From the NCBI RefSeq assembly GCF_026015295.1, contig NZ_JAPDUW010000001.1, forward strand, positions 2,341,501 to 2,405,500: a stretch of DNA of 64,000 bases, read 5' to 3'. The position numbers were made by a program, and so were the translations under genes. The notes beneath the pieces were generated by a model, which was not told the DNA's origin, made no database searches, and saw nothing but the letters and a program-made list of their open reading frames with translations. The first letter of the stretch is position 1. Each line of letters starts with the position of its first letter. The stretch comes from Segatella copri (GTDB lineage Bacteria; Bacteroidota; Bacteroidia; Bacteroidales; Bacteroidaceae). Shown here in pieces: positions 42,074-50,523 of the stretch.

Positions 42074-42081
42074 TATCTTTG
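42074..42081 (+). promoter_or_regulatory. -7 box ahead of two small membrane genes (TATCTTTG)
   Basis: Exact match to TAnnTTTG, 28 bases before the ATG at 42110. Confidence 0.55.
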
Positions 42082-42109
42082 CCCCCAAAATTTTCAAACG
42101 AACTAGAGT

Positions 42110-42307
42110 ATGGACAGATTAGTATTATTTGTAATTGCGATTGCGATAGCATTCGGCATCGGCTGCCTCGGCAGAAAGAGAAAGATTGGATTTGGTTGGG
42201 CATTCGGCTTATCACTCATCAATGCCATTATTGGACTGATAGCAGTATTATGCTCCAAGAAATTGGACGAAACAGAGATTGAGGGCAAAAAGGAACAGGA
42301 ATTATGA
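42110..42307 (+). CDS. Small membrane protein
   Basis: A 65-residue protein with two hydrophobic helices (about 4-20 and 28-46) split by a basic GRKRK loop, and a charged tail. Its stop overlaps the next ATG (ATGA). The function is unknown. Two-helix mini-proteins like this often associate with larger membrane partners or act as holin-like proteins. Confidence 0.55.
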   Translation: MDRLVLFVIAIAIAFGIGCLGRKRKIGFGWAFGLSLINAIIGLIAVLCSKKLDETEIEGKKEQEL

Positions 42308-42453
42308 AAGGATTCGGCTGGTTTTGCGTCATCCTAGGCAGTGCCTCCTTTCTAGGCGCTGCCATCAATGGCAACAGTGTGTTTGGGCCAGCATTCTGGT
42401 TAGCCCTGGGCATCTATCTCGTACATCGGGCAAAAAATCGAAAAGAAAAATAA
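42304..42453 (+). CDS. Very small membrane protein (49 residues)
   Basis: It starts MKGFGWFCVILGSASFLGAA, with two hydrophobic stretches and ends in RAKNRKEK. The ATG overlaps the previous stop codon (ATGA), so it is very likely translated by coupling to the 42110 gene. It is probably a membrane partner of that protein. Confidence 0.55.
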   Translation: MKGFGWFCVILGSASFLGAAINGNSVFGPAFWLALGIYLVHRAKNRKEK

Positions 42454-42527
42454 AAAATATCACAGAATATTTGGCAATTCTTGCTATTTGTCGTATATTT
42501 GCTGCGAATATATAATTCGATAAGATT

Positions 42528-42902
42528 ATGAATGTAATAGAAATCAATTCTGAAAATTATAAGGATTACCTACATCTTGACATTATCGCATTCTCCTTTG
42601 CAGGAGAAGGGGCGCAAGGAGAAGGGGGTGGACTTTGGATGGTGACTTCCGATGGCAAGCTATATCACACCAATTTTGCTTATACCATCAGTTGGGAACA
42701 AGCCATATTGCTTTGCCCTACCCTCCAGGCATGCGACTGCGATTTATTCCGTACCACGCCACCTGAAGGTTGGCAATCATACTATATGGGAGGTGGCAAT
42801 TTCCTTATTGTTAAGGATACATATACTGAGATATTTTCTCAGTTAGACCCTTACGACCTATATGGGCAATGGAAAGATATCTTGATAGAGAAAATTAAGT
42901 AA
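42528..42902 (+). CDS. Uncharacterised small protein
   Basis: A 124-residue soluble protein with a Gly-rich turn (FAGEGAQGEGGGLW) and no signal peptide. A -7 box TATATTTG is at 42494-42501, so it is the first gene of a unit with the frameshifted gene that follows after 5 bases. The family is not recognised. The size is compatible with a regulator or immunity-like protein. Confidence 0.55.
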   Translation: MNVIEINSENYKDYLHLDIIAFSFAGEGAQGEGGGLWMVTSDGKLYHTNFAYTISWEQAILLCPTLQACDCDLFRTTPPEGWQSYYMGGGNFLIVKDTYTEIFSQLDPYDLYGQWKDILIEKIK

Positions 42903-42907
42903 GAAAT

Positions 42908-43477
42908 ATGGCTGGTAAAACAAGAAAAGTAAAGGCACTGAGGTTCAGGAACTTCCCCACTCAGTGGCGTGGTTATGTGTTCTTCGTGGAGCAAGGATAC
43001 AATGAGCAGTTGAATCTTTCCATCATCAACCATTTGGAAGAGATACGAAAGCTGCTGTGGAAGGAATCCATCAACTTCATCTATTTCCCTTATCTGATGC
43101 ATGAGATAAGGGATGCTGCCGTATACAATTTTCCACAGATGACGAAGGGGGATTTTTCACAGGCTGCCACCTCCGACATTCTTCTGCAACTTCTTGATGA
43201 AAAGAAAGATGCCGAGAATTTGCCTCCTTGCATCATGCAATACGAAAGAAGCGAGGACGGCATAGACTATGTAAATGCCTTTCCAATATCCATTCAGGAG
43301 GATGCCGACTTGATGCCACAGATGGAGAAGCTGCTAGACAAGCAACTCTCCAGTGCCAACGTATTCTGTAGCTCTGTCCCTGAATTCACCTTAAGTGATT
43401 ACAAGCCACAGCTGCCAGCAGACGAAACCTTTGATGAAGATGTAAAGAAAAAATGCGGGAGGTATATCACCAAGTGA
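42908..43477 (+). CDS. 5' part of a frameshifted gene (uncharacterised)
   Basis: This frame gives 189 residues (KTRKVKALRFRNFPTQWRGY at the start) and ends with DVKKKCGRYITK at a stop at 43475. The 43453 frame continues as KKKMREVYHQVRDLQLRG. Joining at the AAAAAA run (43447-43452) by a one-base backward shift gives one protein of about 354 residues with a smooth helical character. Either the gene is disrupted by a poly-A length change or the product is made by slippage. Not recognised as a known enzyme. Confidence 0.6.
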   Translation: MAGKTRKVKALRFRNFPTQWRGYVFFVEQGYNEQLNLSIINHLEEIRKLLWKESINFIYFPYLMHEIRDAAVYNFPQMTKGDFSQAATSDILLQLLDEKKDAENLPPCIMQYERSEDGIDYVNAFPISIQEDADLMPQMEKLLDKQLSSANVFCSSVPEFTLSDYKPQLPADETFDEDVKKKCGRYITK

Positions 43478-43971
43478 GAGACCTACAACTTAGGGGTGTG
43501 AGCGAATGGGTGCTCAAGCAGTATCTCTTCCCTGAGAAGCAGTTGAGCCGACTGATTATCACGGAGAAATACGACATCATCCTGCCCGATTATCATGATA
43601 TGCAAATCAAGATGGAGCCATTGGTAAAAGCTGTATTCATCCTCTTCCTGCGCCATGAGGAGGGCATCGTATTCAAGAGCCTTTCCGACTATCGAGAAGA
43701 GCTACACACCATCTATCTCGACATTTGCGCCAAGCAGGAAAGCCCTGTGCATCTATCTGCAGAAAAGATTCGCCAGAGCATAGATGCCTTGACCAACCCC
43801 CTCTCCAATTCCATCAAAGAGAAGTGCGCCCGAGTAAGAGCCGCCTTCGTATCCCAGTTTGACGAGTCACTCGCCAAGTACTATTATATAGATGGTAAAA
43901 GAGGCGAAGCTAAGAAGATTATACTAGACAGGAAACTCTTAGAATGGAAATCTGTTGTCATAGAAGATTAA
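43453..43971 (+). CDS. 3' part of the frameshifted gene
   Basis: 172 residues that read MREVYHQVRDLQLRGVSEW onwards and are rich in basic and aromatic helices (HDMQIKMEPLVKAVFILFLR, ALTNPLSNSIKEKCARVRAAF). An independent start at 43453 lacks a ribosome site, and the fused reading is preferred. The conserved-looking HxMxIKMEPLVKAVFxLFL segment is found in long single-ORF Bacteroidales relatives as far as I recall. See the 5' part. Confidence 0.6.
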   Translation: MREVYHQVRDLQLRGVSEWVLKQYLFPEKQLSRLIITEKYDIILPDYHDMQIKMEPLVKAVFILFLRHEEGIVFKSLSDYREELHTIYLDICAKQESPVHLSAEKIRQSIDALTNPLSNSIKEKCARVRAAFVSQFDESLAKYYYIDGKRGEAKKIILDRKLLEWKSVVIED

Positions 43972-44047
43972 AATTGTTGTCATACGACATAAAGGGTAAT
44001 GGTCGTACTGCGCCATAGACTTATGCCCCCTCCCAGTGCAATCTAGA

Positions 44048-44158
44048 CTTATTCAGGTTACAATAGATATTGCATAGATAGAAATTACAAGGTAGACTTT
44101 TAGGTTCGGTTTATGAAAAGTGAATCCTGCCGGCATCACAGCCAGCAGGATTCTTGCT
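44048..44158. repeat. Cassette-end repeat, copy 2
   Basis: Starts with the same 65-bp block as 30888-30952 (CTTATTCAGGTTACAATAG onward) and ends in hairpin AATCCTGCcGGC/GCCaGCAGGATT. It lies 29 bases beyond the stop of the minus-strand TOPRIM-like gene and would act as its terminator. Confidence 0.75.
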
Positions 44159-44186
44159 TAATAGCCCCAGTAAAACTCGTCAAGTA

Positions 44187-44834
44187 TCACTTCATCAATC
44201 GCTCTATCCATTCATTGAACAAAGGGCATTTCTCACGAATCTTCTCCAAACCAATGTCCATAGCAACACAAATGCCAACAACTACCTTATTATAATCAGG
44301 AATAGCAGCTATCAATCGTTTGGACGGAGCTGTCTCAGGACTATTGTTGATAAGCTCTGGCGATTGGAAAGCCTCTGCCGTAGCCTGCAACTCTGCATAA
44401 TCAAACTCACTCTCCTCAAAACTATTCAAGAATGCACTCACATCACTGAACAGCAATCCCTCAAACTCATGAAGTTGTATGTATGGAATGAAGCGAAAGC
44501 GATATTGCTCAGAAATATCCTTCGCCATTCTATCTATCAAGAAATGAATACGCTCCGTCTTATCCACTATCTCCTTAGATTCTTCCCATCCAGGAAACCC
44601 GAACTGGTCTTTGATGCCATAGTAATCCACTAACATGCTGACATAGACATCGCCTTCTTGGAGATGATTCAATATTTGCTTTTTGATGGTGGCCCAAGGA
44701 ACTATACCACCATGCGAGTGCTTGATGACAGGGGCTTCCACATAAATATCATGCTTAGCAAACTCCACCCCAAGCACTTCTGTACAAAACTCTTGTTCCG
44801 TAGTACCCTCACATACTATGATTAGTCGTTTCAT
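44187..44834 (-). CDS. DUF4276 (TOPRIM-like) protein
   Basis: A 215-residue protein starting KRLIIVCEGTTEQEF (Glu9) with LVDYYGIKD near 78-86. These match the acidic TOPRIM motifs of DUF4276, a nuclease-like fold. It overlaps the upstream ATPase gene by ATGA, so the two are expressed together. Known defence systems (OLD, PARIS and similar) pair an ATPase of this class with a TOPRIM nuclease, so anti-phage action is likely but not proven. Confidence 0.8.
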   Translation of the reverse strand: MKRLIIVCEGTTEQEFCTEVLGVEFAKHDIYVEAPVIKHSHGGIVPWATIKKQILNHLQEGDVYVSMLVDYYGIKDQFGFPGWEESKEIVDKTERIHFLIDRMAKDISEQYRFRFIPYIQLHEFEGLLFSDVSAFLNSFEESEFDYAELQATAEAFQSPELINNSPETAPSKRLIAAIPDYNKVVVGICVAMDIGLEKIREKCPLFNEWIERLMK

Positions 44835-45898
44835 CGTGGCTGACCTCCTTTCATTATATTTTGTTTCCACAAATCACCAAGTGTATAATCCTCAAGCCAA
44901 TGTGCCAATTCTTCGCTATTCAGCCGATTGATGGTTGTACCATCTTCGTTCTGATTAACAGTCAAGACATCCTCTGGTTCAAAGTTACTGATTAGTTCAG
45001 CACTCTGAGTTGCAACGATAACTTGCGTGCCCTTTTGTGCCGCCATCTTAATCAAACCCGAAAGTTTTTCGATAGCCACAGGATGCAAACCAAGCTCTGG
45101 CTCATCAATGATGATAACTCGTGGTAACCATGGCTGCATAAAGAGCACGGTCAAGGCAATAAAGCGAATGGTTCCATCCGACAAGTCGGTCGGTCCGTAA
45201 ATCATAGAGCTATACTTATCCTGCCATTGCAAGCGCACCATATCGGCTTCGGTTGGCTGGAAATAAAAGTCCGAGAAATAGGGAGCCACACTCTGAATGA
45301 CGCGGATGATGCGACGATAAGCCACAGGCTTCTCTCGCTGAATACGATAGAGGATAGCCGCCAGATTTTCACCATGCTCATACATACGATAAGCATCGTT
45401 CACAATATGGCTATCAGCCGTAAATGGAGAACGGCGACCTGTATCGTGGAAGTGAAACTTGCGGATTTGGGAGATATAATTAGATAAATCTTCCTCTTTA
45501 TGGTCTTTTAAACTCGATTCGCTCTGAAACTCCGTTATAACATTTTTCCTCACTAAATCTAAAGGACAAACATCATCATAACAACCAACAACTTCTCTTT
45601 CTACAATGAGTTTACCATCAGATTCCAATAAAGCCAAGTCATATTCACTCTTAGCTATTAGCAAGTTTACAGCTATACGATCGGTAACTTTTCTGCCTTG
45701 ATAGAGTAATTTATCTACTCCACCAACTTGAGCGACATACGCCCCTAATCTCTTCTCATAGATGTTGCCTAACATCTCGAAAAGAGACAAGAAGTTACTC
45801 TTACCAGCCCCATTGGCACCTATCAAGAGATTGATAGGATGCAGTTGAACTGATAACTTTTTAAAAGACTTATATCCAAATATTCTTATCGAGTCCAT
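44831..45898 (-). CDS. AAA_21-type ABC/SMC-like ATPase of a TOPRIM pair
   Basis: A 355-residue ATPase. Walker A is GANGAGKSN (27-35), the signature DLSDGTIRF is near 230, and Walker B RVIIIDEPELGLHP is at 260-273, followed by VIVATQSAEL, the switch region. The fold is that of SMC-like ATPases with short coiled arms. It is coupled to the downstream TOPRIM-like gene. ATP would activate the partner nuclease after sensing infection or DNA ends. The start at 45898 lies in a long AT-rich stretch. Confidence 0.88.
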   Translation of the reverse strand: MDSIRIFGYKSFKKLSVQLHPINLLIGANGAGKSNFLSLFEMLGNIYEKRLGAYVAQVGGVDKLLYQGRKVTDRIAVNLLIAKSEYDLALLESDGKLIVEREVVGCYDDVCPLDLVRKNVITEFQSESSLKDHKEEDLSNYISQIRKFHFHDTGRRSPFTADSHIVNDAYRMYEHGENLAAILYRIQREKPVAYRRIIRVIQSVAPYFSDFYFQPTEADMVRLQWQDKYSSMIYGPTDLSDGTIRFIALTVLFMQPWLPRVIIIDEPELGLHPVAIEKLSGLIKMAAQKGTQVIVATQSAELISNFEPEDVLTVNQNEDGTTINRLNSEELAHWLEDYTLGDLWKQNIMKGGQPR

Positions 45899-46183
45899 AT
45901 TATAGTTTCATTCAAATAAAAGCAAAGGTACACTTTTTAAGTGTATTTACCAAATTATTTATTCAAAACTTTTGTTTTACTCGCAAAATTAAGCTATATT
46001 TATCTATTACTAATTGAAAAACAAGGAAAATCTTCCAAAGCGACAATACTCGTTACCCTCTTCTCCATGATTCCCCAAAAGTCTAATGGAAAGGACACAG
46101 TATCGAACACACCGATACAATACTATCGTCATCTTATCGGGGCATAGGTAGACTCAATATTATATTCTATATTTTGAGTTCGA

Positions 46184-46319
46184 CTAAACGTTTAAAAGCG
46201 CAACTAAGTTTAATCACGCAACAAACAACTGACTATCAAAGCATTACCACAAAGCAACTAGCTTAAGTTCGACTAAGTTTGACAAAAAATTCGACTAAGT
46301 TTGACTAAACTACGACTAA
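46184..46319 (+). repeat. GACTAAGTTT repeats
   Basis: At least four near-copies of TTCGACTAAGTTTGAC or CAACTAAGTTTAA (near 46170, 46203, 46266 and 46290) in 150 bases. They lie upstream of the orphan acidic tail frame. The function is unknown. 45899-46183 holds nothing convincing. Confidence 0.5.
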
Positions 46320-46520
46320 GATTCACCTCTTTCCATCTATTATTTTTATGATACCTTTTTTCTTAAGCGTAGAGAAGAAGACACCCATGTAGCAACAGAA
46401 GAGAACACCCAGGCAGAGCAACCAGCTACCGTTCAGGAAACTCCACAAGAGAATACTCAGGAGGAGACAACTCTGCAACAGGAGACTACAGAGACAGAGC
46501 AGCAGGCAAATGCTGAATAA
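46320..46520 (+). pseudogene. Orphan acidic C-terminal tail
   Basis: An open frame with no start codon of its own (stop at 46317) encodes RREEDTHVATEENTQAEQPA and further E/Q/T-rich sequence, ending QQANAE. The composition is that of an unstructured tail of a larger Bacteroidales protein. The body of that protein is absent, so this is a leftover of a rearrangement. Confidence 0.5.
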
Positions 46521-46588
46521 GAATTCACAAGAAAGTTCTATTAAGTTCAATTGAGTTCATTTTGCAATCGACATATAAGAAAAGCGTA

Positions 46589-46620
46589 GAATCCTGCTGG
46601 CTGTAATACCAGCAGGATTC
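46589..46620. terminator. Cassette-end hairpin, copy 3
   Basis: GAATCCTGCTGG (46589-46600) pairs perfectly with CCAGCAGGATTC (46609-46620), an 8-base loop. CTGCGTTATT follows, as after copy 1 (30991). It is the same hairpin family as at 30964 and 44122 but without the 65-bp block. Confidence 0.7.
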
Positions 46621-46695
46621 TGCGTTATTATTACGCATTGATAAATTTTTGTGTTAAATTCGTAAAAAATACTTGGAAGATAACTGAAAAATGAT

Positions 46696-46703
46696 TACCT
46701 TTG
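46696..46703 (+). promoter_or_regulatory. -7 box TACCTTTG, deciding the start of the next gene
   Basis: It lies inside the longest possible ORF of the following gene (ATG at 46691). Transcription would begin near 46710, so the ATG at 46721 or 46730 must be used. Confidence 0.55.
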
Positions 46704-46720
46704 TATTAATTAATGTAAGA

Positions 46721-46966
46721 ATGAGTTTTATGCATATACTGAATGAACAGACACGAGAAACATTAAGTCGGAAGTTAGGAAAAACTTACGATGAGATATT
46801 GCAGATGAGTGCGGAAGAGTTAGATGCACTTGTCGAGGCTCGTATTGGCAAAAAACTAACTCCAGCATTCTCTCTCAAAAACATGGTTAATAGAGGTTCT
46901 GTCTATTTGTTTTTCAAACGTTTAGTTTCAAAAGATGATATAGACAAACGTTTAGCACGAATTTAA
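46721..46966 (+). CDS. Small helical protein, first of a two-gene unit
   Basis: 81 residues from the ATG at 46721 (or 78 from 46730). The first half (LNEQTRETLSRKLGKTYDEI) and LGKTYDEILQMSAEELDALVEARIGKK form helices resembling an antitoxin or an adaptor; KK near 55 begins a more basic end. The stop is one base before the 46968 start. No known motif was found. Confidence 0.5.
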   Translation: MSFMHILNEQTRETLSRKLGKTYDEILQMSAEELDALVEARIGKKLTPAFSLKNMVNRGSVYLFFKRLVSKDDIDKRLARI

Positions 46967-46967
46967 A

Positions 46968-47570
46968 ATGGATAATAGCAAGCAAATTATAGCACTATAT
47001 GACGACTACAATACGATTATCAAACCGCTTATTGCAGAAGTAGAAGCGAGGACTGAACAGTTCCCGTTACCATTATTTAATGAAATACGTGCATTGCATG
47101 ACCATATTGCCCGATGCTACTTTAAAGATATAACTCCAGAGCAAAGAAATATCGAAATTCATAAAGCAGAACGTCATGTACTTAGAATTATACTTGACTG
47201 CTATAAGTGTTTGAACTTATCTATTCACGATTCGGTTTTATTATTTGAAAAACAAACAAGACATGTGGATTTGACTGTGCTGCAAAACGGCACTTTTTAT
47301 CCAAAATATAAATCTCTACGCTCTGATGCAGTAAGAGCTGTACGTAAAGCTAAGATTTTAGAAAGTATCAATACTAGCGAAGCGTTAGATATCTATCAGC
47401 AGGCCTACAATAAATATAGTGAATTGGAACTTCTCATGGATACAACAGCTCCCGATGTTCACTGGGCTCGTGTACATTTTACAGTAAGACGTGCTTTACA
47501 AGTCTTACTATGGATTTTAAGTGCTGTTGCATCAGGAATCATCTCCATAGTATTGGCTGATTTATTCTAG
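46968..47570 (+). CDS. Helical protein with C-terminal membrane helix
   Basis: A 200-residue protein. Residues 1-165 are helical with no signal peptide. A hydrophobic stretch at about 178-198 (LLWILSAVASGIISIVLADL) anchors it by the tail. Together with the small upstream protein it forms a tight pair, a layout often seen in membrane-acting toxin systems. The function is not known. Confidence 0.5.
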   Translation: MDNSKQIIALYDDYNTIIKPLIAEVEARTEQFPLPLFNEIRALHDHIARCYFKDITPEQRNIEIHKAERHVLRIILDCYKCLNLSIHDSVLLFEKQTRHVDLTVLQNGTFYPKYKSLRSDAVRAVRKAKILESINTSEALDIYQQAYNKYSELELLMDTTAPDVHWARVHFTVRRALQVLLWILSAVASGIISIVLADLF

Positions 47571-47696
47571 AGTTATTGATATGATATGAGTACAACTATA
47601 GAAACTAAATCAACAAACGAACTTTTTGATGGCGCTGTACCGAACACACCGATACAGCGCTATTATATTTTATGAACAGCAGAGATGAAATTCTCA

Positions 47697-48102
47697 TCGG
47701 AGCATTGCGTAGAATTCCTGCACCTTGTTATGGAGCATAGAAGCATAGAGAAGACCATCCCTCCATTCTTCAGGAATTTGGTCTTTTCCAAATTTAGCAC
47801 CCAGGATAGCTCCTGCTACTGCAGCATTGGTATCCGCATCTCCGCCTGATAAAACAATTTTCAGGATATCCTCTCTATACGAAGTAATGCCAATAAGCCC
47901 ATATTCTTTTCGTCATCCAGACACAAAGATGCCTGTCCTTCATGATATGCCAAGTCAATAAATGGAACGATTCACTCATCATATTGCCTGGCAATGCCTA
48001 TCACATCTTCTTCCTCCAATATTCTGTCTTCAAAGACTATAGCATGTATTGTTCCATTTTTTATTGTTTATAAATCCAACAAATCGTAAAGTCATCCATA
48101 TC
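47697..48102 (-). pseudogene. Decayed copy of the ADP-ribosylglycohydrolase (and end of the gene before it)
   Basis: 47697-48055 aligns with 31266-31660, with deletions (after codon GYTL, among others) and frameshifts. 48065-48102 aligns with the last codons of the interrupted gene at 32207 (VDDFTICW, then stop). The order and strand are those of the intact cassette, so this is a degenerate duplicate. 47571-47696 is non-coding and holds the hairpin GCGCTGTA/TACAGCGC (about 47634-47659), a relative of a sequence at 46095-46126. Confidence 0.8.
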
Positions 48103-48185
48103 TGGCGATGATGCTATACCGATTACACCATACCGTTCAGAGGAGGTAAGAGAAATGAAAAATATAAGCCTTGCCATAGCTTAAA

Positions 48186-50291
48186 TTACACTACTTCACT
48201 ATCCTGTTCTATTTTTTGAGCAATATTTACCAAGTCACCTTTAATATAGCCAATCATACCCATAAGAACATCCTTAAGTGCCTTACGATAATCCAATATT
48301 CTATTGATTTCTGCCAAAACCACCTTGATGTCATAATTTGTATAATCAGGAGTTTCGGACTGAGCAAATACAACAATAGCATTAAGCCTTTCTTGGTTAC
48401 ACCCCATCTTTGCACACAACTCAAAAAAGCTTGTACTGCAATCCAACATAATAGGTTTCAACTTTTGACGAACCATACCTCCCAATTCTATCTTTAAATC
48501 ACAATAATCATCAGGCTCCTCGTCATCATCGTAAGGATGCATATAGCGCTCTCTTAATTTATCTATATCTTCATCAAGAGCATTAAGGCTATCTATAGCA
48601 TTCATACCAGCAAACAAGTATTCATACATCGCCTTAACACTATCTTCCGAATTTGCAGCAAGATAAGAATACATTTGTTGCTGAATAGCACAATGTTTTT
48701 GACTAAGTTCTTTTACTTGCGCATCCTTTTCTTCACATGGCAAATCACTTACTGCATATACTTTTCCCCGATAAGTAGCATATTTTATTTCGTCTTGCAA
48801 CTGTAGTTGATGCATAATTTGTGCATCTTTGATTTCCATCTTATAAGCTTTCATTATCGTTCTATTAGCTTCAGTAAAAGGATATTGCGTTTTCTTATCA
48901 ACATCCAAAGAATCTAGGTCAAAACGTCCCATCATTTCAAAGAAAGGCCGATAGAATTTTGGTAAGCATACACCTTCATAATCTTGTTTGATCCATTCTA
49001 CCAAATCAGTTTCTGACAGAGTATTCGTTTTCATTAAGGCCTGGCGTTGAGTTTCATTTGTGTTTGTGCAAAGGAATATTTTTTCCCATTCCTCAACAGA
49101 GGATACGCTCAATACATCCCATGCTTTTTGAAGATGAAGTTCCTGTTTTGAAGGCATACTTTGCACTTTCTCTATTCTCTCAGCCTCAGAAGGATGGTCC
49201 GAATATAGATTTGTAAATGTTATCTCCGATGGTTCTTCATCGAAATCATCCAGGCATGTCTCTATCTTGTCGTATGAAATCGTTGTGCATAGTTCTTCAG
49301 CCTTGACTTTTTCATATTGTGCAAAAACATCATAAAAATGCGCATACTTTCCAACAGAAAGCAAGCGTCTCCATAATGCTACGGCATTACTTTCTGCTAC
49401 GCTTGCGAAACTCACTTTTATCATTGCCGAAACGAACATATCTTTTCCAACAATACTACAAGCTACTCTATCTGCATCAAACTCCATTTGGCGAGAAAGA
49501 GAATAGTAAGAACGATTTACGAACTTATACATCCAACGCAGCACATCCTTGACAAACACGAGGATATGATACAATAAAAAAAGCACAATTTGCCCAATCA
49601 CCCCATACCAACCTCCAAATCTACAGAGATTCATCAATCCTCGGAAATATTTATCTAGCCAAGCATCCCACCTATCTTCCTGGAATGCCATATCATACAT
49701 CACGGTATTCAGATAATAAATAACCGAACCTATCTTCATTGAACTTTGAGCAAAATGCCCAAACTCATGAGCAATTATCGATTTTACCTCCTCCGTATTT
49801 GTATTGACAAATAATCCTAAGCCGACCACTAGATTTTTTCGTGTCGGGAAAAATATTGATTGAAGTGTGTTGTTATAAAATACAGAAGCATTTACCTCAT
49901 TCGACAAGAACACATGCAAAGGCATTTTGCATCCAGTCGCCTTAGCGACCTCTTCTATTAAAGCAAACAACTTTGGCATCTTCTCTTTTGTCACTTCTAC
50001 TTTTGACGAATCACTCTTATTACTCTTTCGCAAAAGAAATTTCAACGGATATAATCCATACAGCAAAAGAAAACAACAAGGGAATGCTACCAAAAGAACA
50101 GTACATAATAACAAGAAGAACTCACCAGAATCATAGCTATCCATGATACCTGGCAATCCATAATTCATAAAACAATAGTATGCTACATATACAAACACAC
50201 ACCCAAAAGCTACCAGTAACAAATAGCTTAAGAAAAATAGTACTATCTTAAACAGAACAATAGTACACTGCTTATTCAACTCGCTGTTCAT
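48186..50291 (-). CDS. M48-type membrane metalloprotease (last gene of the ten-gene operon)
   Basis: A 701-residue protein. Helices at about 12-40 and 55-85, and another pair near 225-250, flank the protease. The zinc motif is HEFGH (175-179), with the third ligand in QMEFDADRVA (near 270). The C-terminal 350 residues are helical and unlike HtpX, so this is a long, special M48 member. It would cleave membrane or envelope proteins, possibly parts of the machine encoded upstream. It ends the operon, 47 bases after the mini membrane gene. Downstream is only the decayed glycohydrolase. Confidence 0.85.
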   Translation of the reverse strand: MNSELNKQCTIVLFKIVLFFLSYLLLVAFGCVFVYVAYYCFMNYGLPGIMDSYDSGEFFLLLCTVLLVAFPCCFLLLYGLYPLKFLLRKSNKSDSSKVEVTKEKMPKLFALIEEVAKATGCKMPLHVFLSNEVNASVFYNNTLQSIFFPTRKNLVVGLGLFVNTNTEEVKSIIAHEFGHFAQSSMKIGSVIYYLNTVMYDMAFQEDRWDAWLDKYFRGLMNLCRFGGWYGVIGQIVLFLLYHILVFVKDVLRWMYKFVNRSYYSLSRQMEFDADRVACSIVGKDMFVSAMIKVSFASVAESNAVALWRRLLSVGKYAHFYDVFAQYEKVKAEELCTTISYDKIETCLDDFDEEPSEITFTNLYSDHPSEAERIEKVQSMPSKQELHLQKAWDVLSVSSVEEWEKIFLCTNTNETQRQALMKTNTLSETDLVEWIKQDYEGVCLPKFYRPFFEMMGRFDLDSLDVDKKTQYPFTEANRTIMKAYKMEIKDAQIMHQLQLQDEIKYATYRGKVYAVSDLPCEEKDAQVKELSQKHCAIQQQMYSYLAANSEDSVKAMYEYLFAGMNAIDSLNALDEDIDKLRERYMHPYDDDEEPDDYCDLKIELGGMVRQKLKPIMLDCSTSFFELCAKMGCNQERLNAIVVFAQSETPDYTNYDIKVVLAEINRILDYRKALKDVLMGMIGYIKGDLVNIAQKIEQDSEVV

Positions 50292-50338
50292 AAGAATTCT
50301 GTTTTTATGATATAATTAAGCAAGACAACAAAACATCA

Positions 50339-50521
50339 TTACCATGTAAAAAAGAGTCTAACTAAATGAAATACACCAAGAATTATCATCAAAATGCCAA
50401 CTAAAGACAAACCGACAATAATATAATGATCTATCGTTTTAGAATCTCTCAGCCTAATCCAAGAAGGAAAATACTTCCAAAGCAGATACCCCAGTATTAT
50501 TTGAAAAATTGAATGTATCAT
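50339..50521 (-). CDS. Mini membrane protein (60 residues)
   Basis: Two hydrophobic helices (about 5-18 and 30-58) joined by a short basic turn. It starts 2 bases after the trypsin-like stop (50524), so it is in the operon. It could be an assembly partner of the MotA/MotB-like channel or the M48 protease. The family is unknown. Confidence 0.6.
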   Translation of the reverse strand: MIHSIFQIILGYLLWKYFPSWIRLRDSKTIDHYIIVGLSLVGILMIILGVFHLVRLFFTW

Positions 50522-50523
50522 AA

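Noticed and set aside
45941..46147. 68-codon ORF after the ATPase gene
   Set aside because: AT-rich translation without motif; upstream of nothing and no -7 box.
46323..46550. 75-codon minus-strand Cys/Leu-rich ORF
   Set aside because: It is the complement of the acidic tail frame; Leu/Cys richness results from reversing Glu/Gln/Thr codons.
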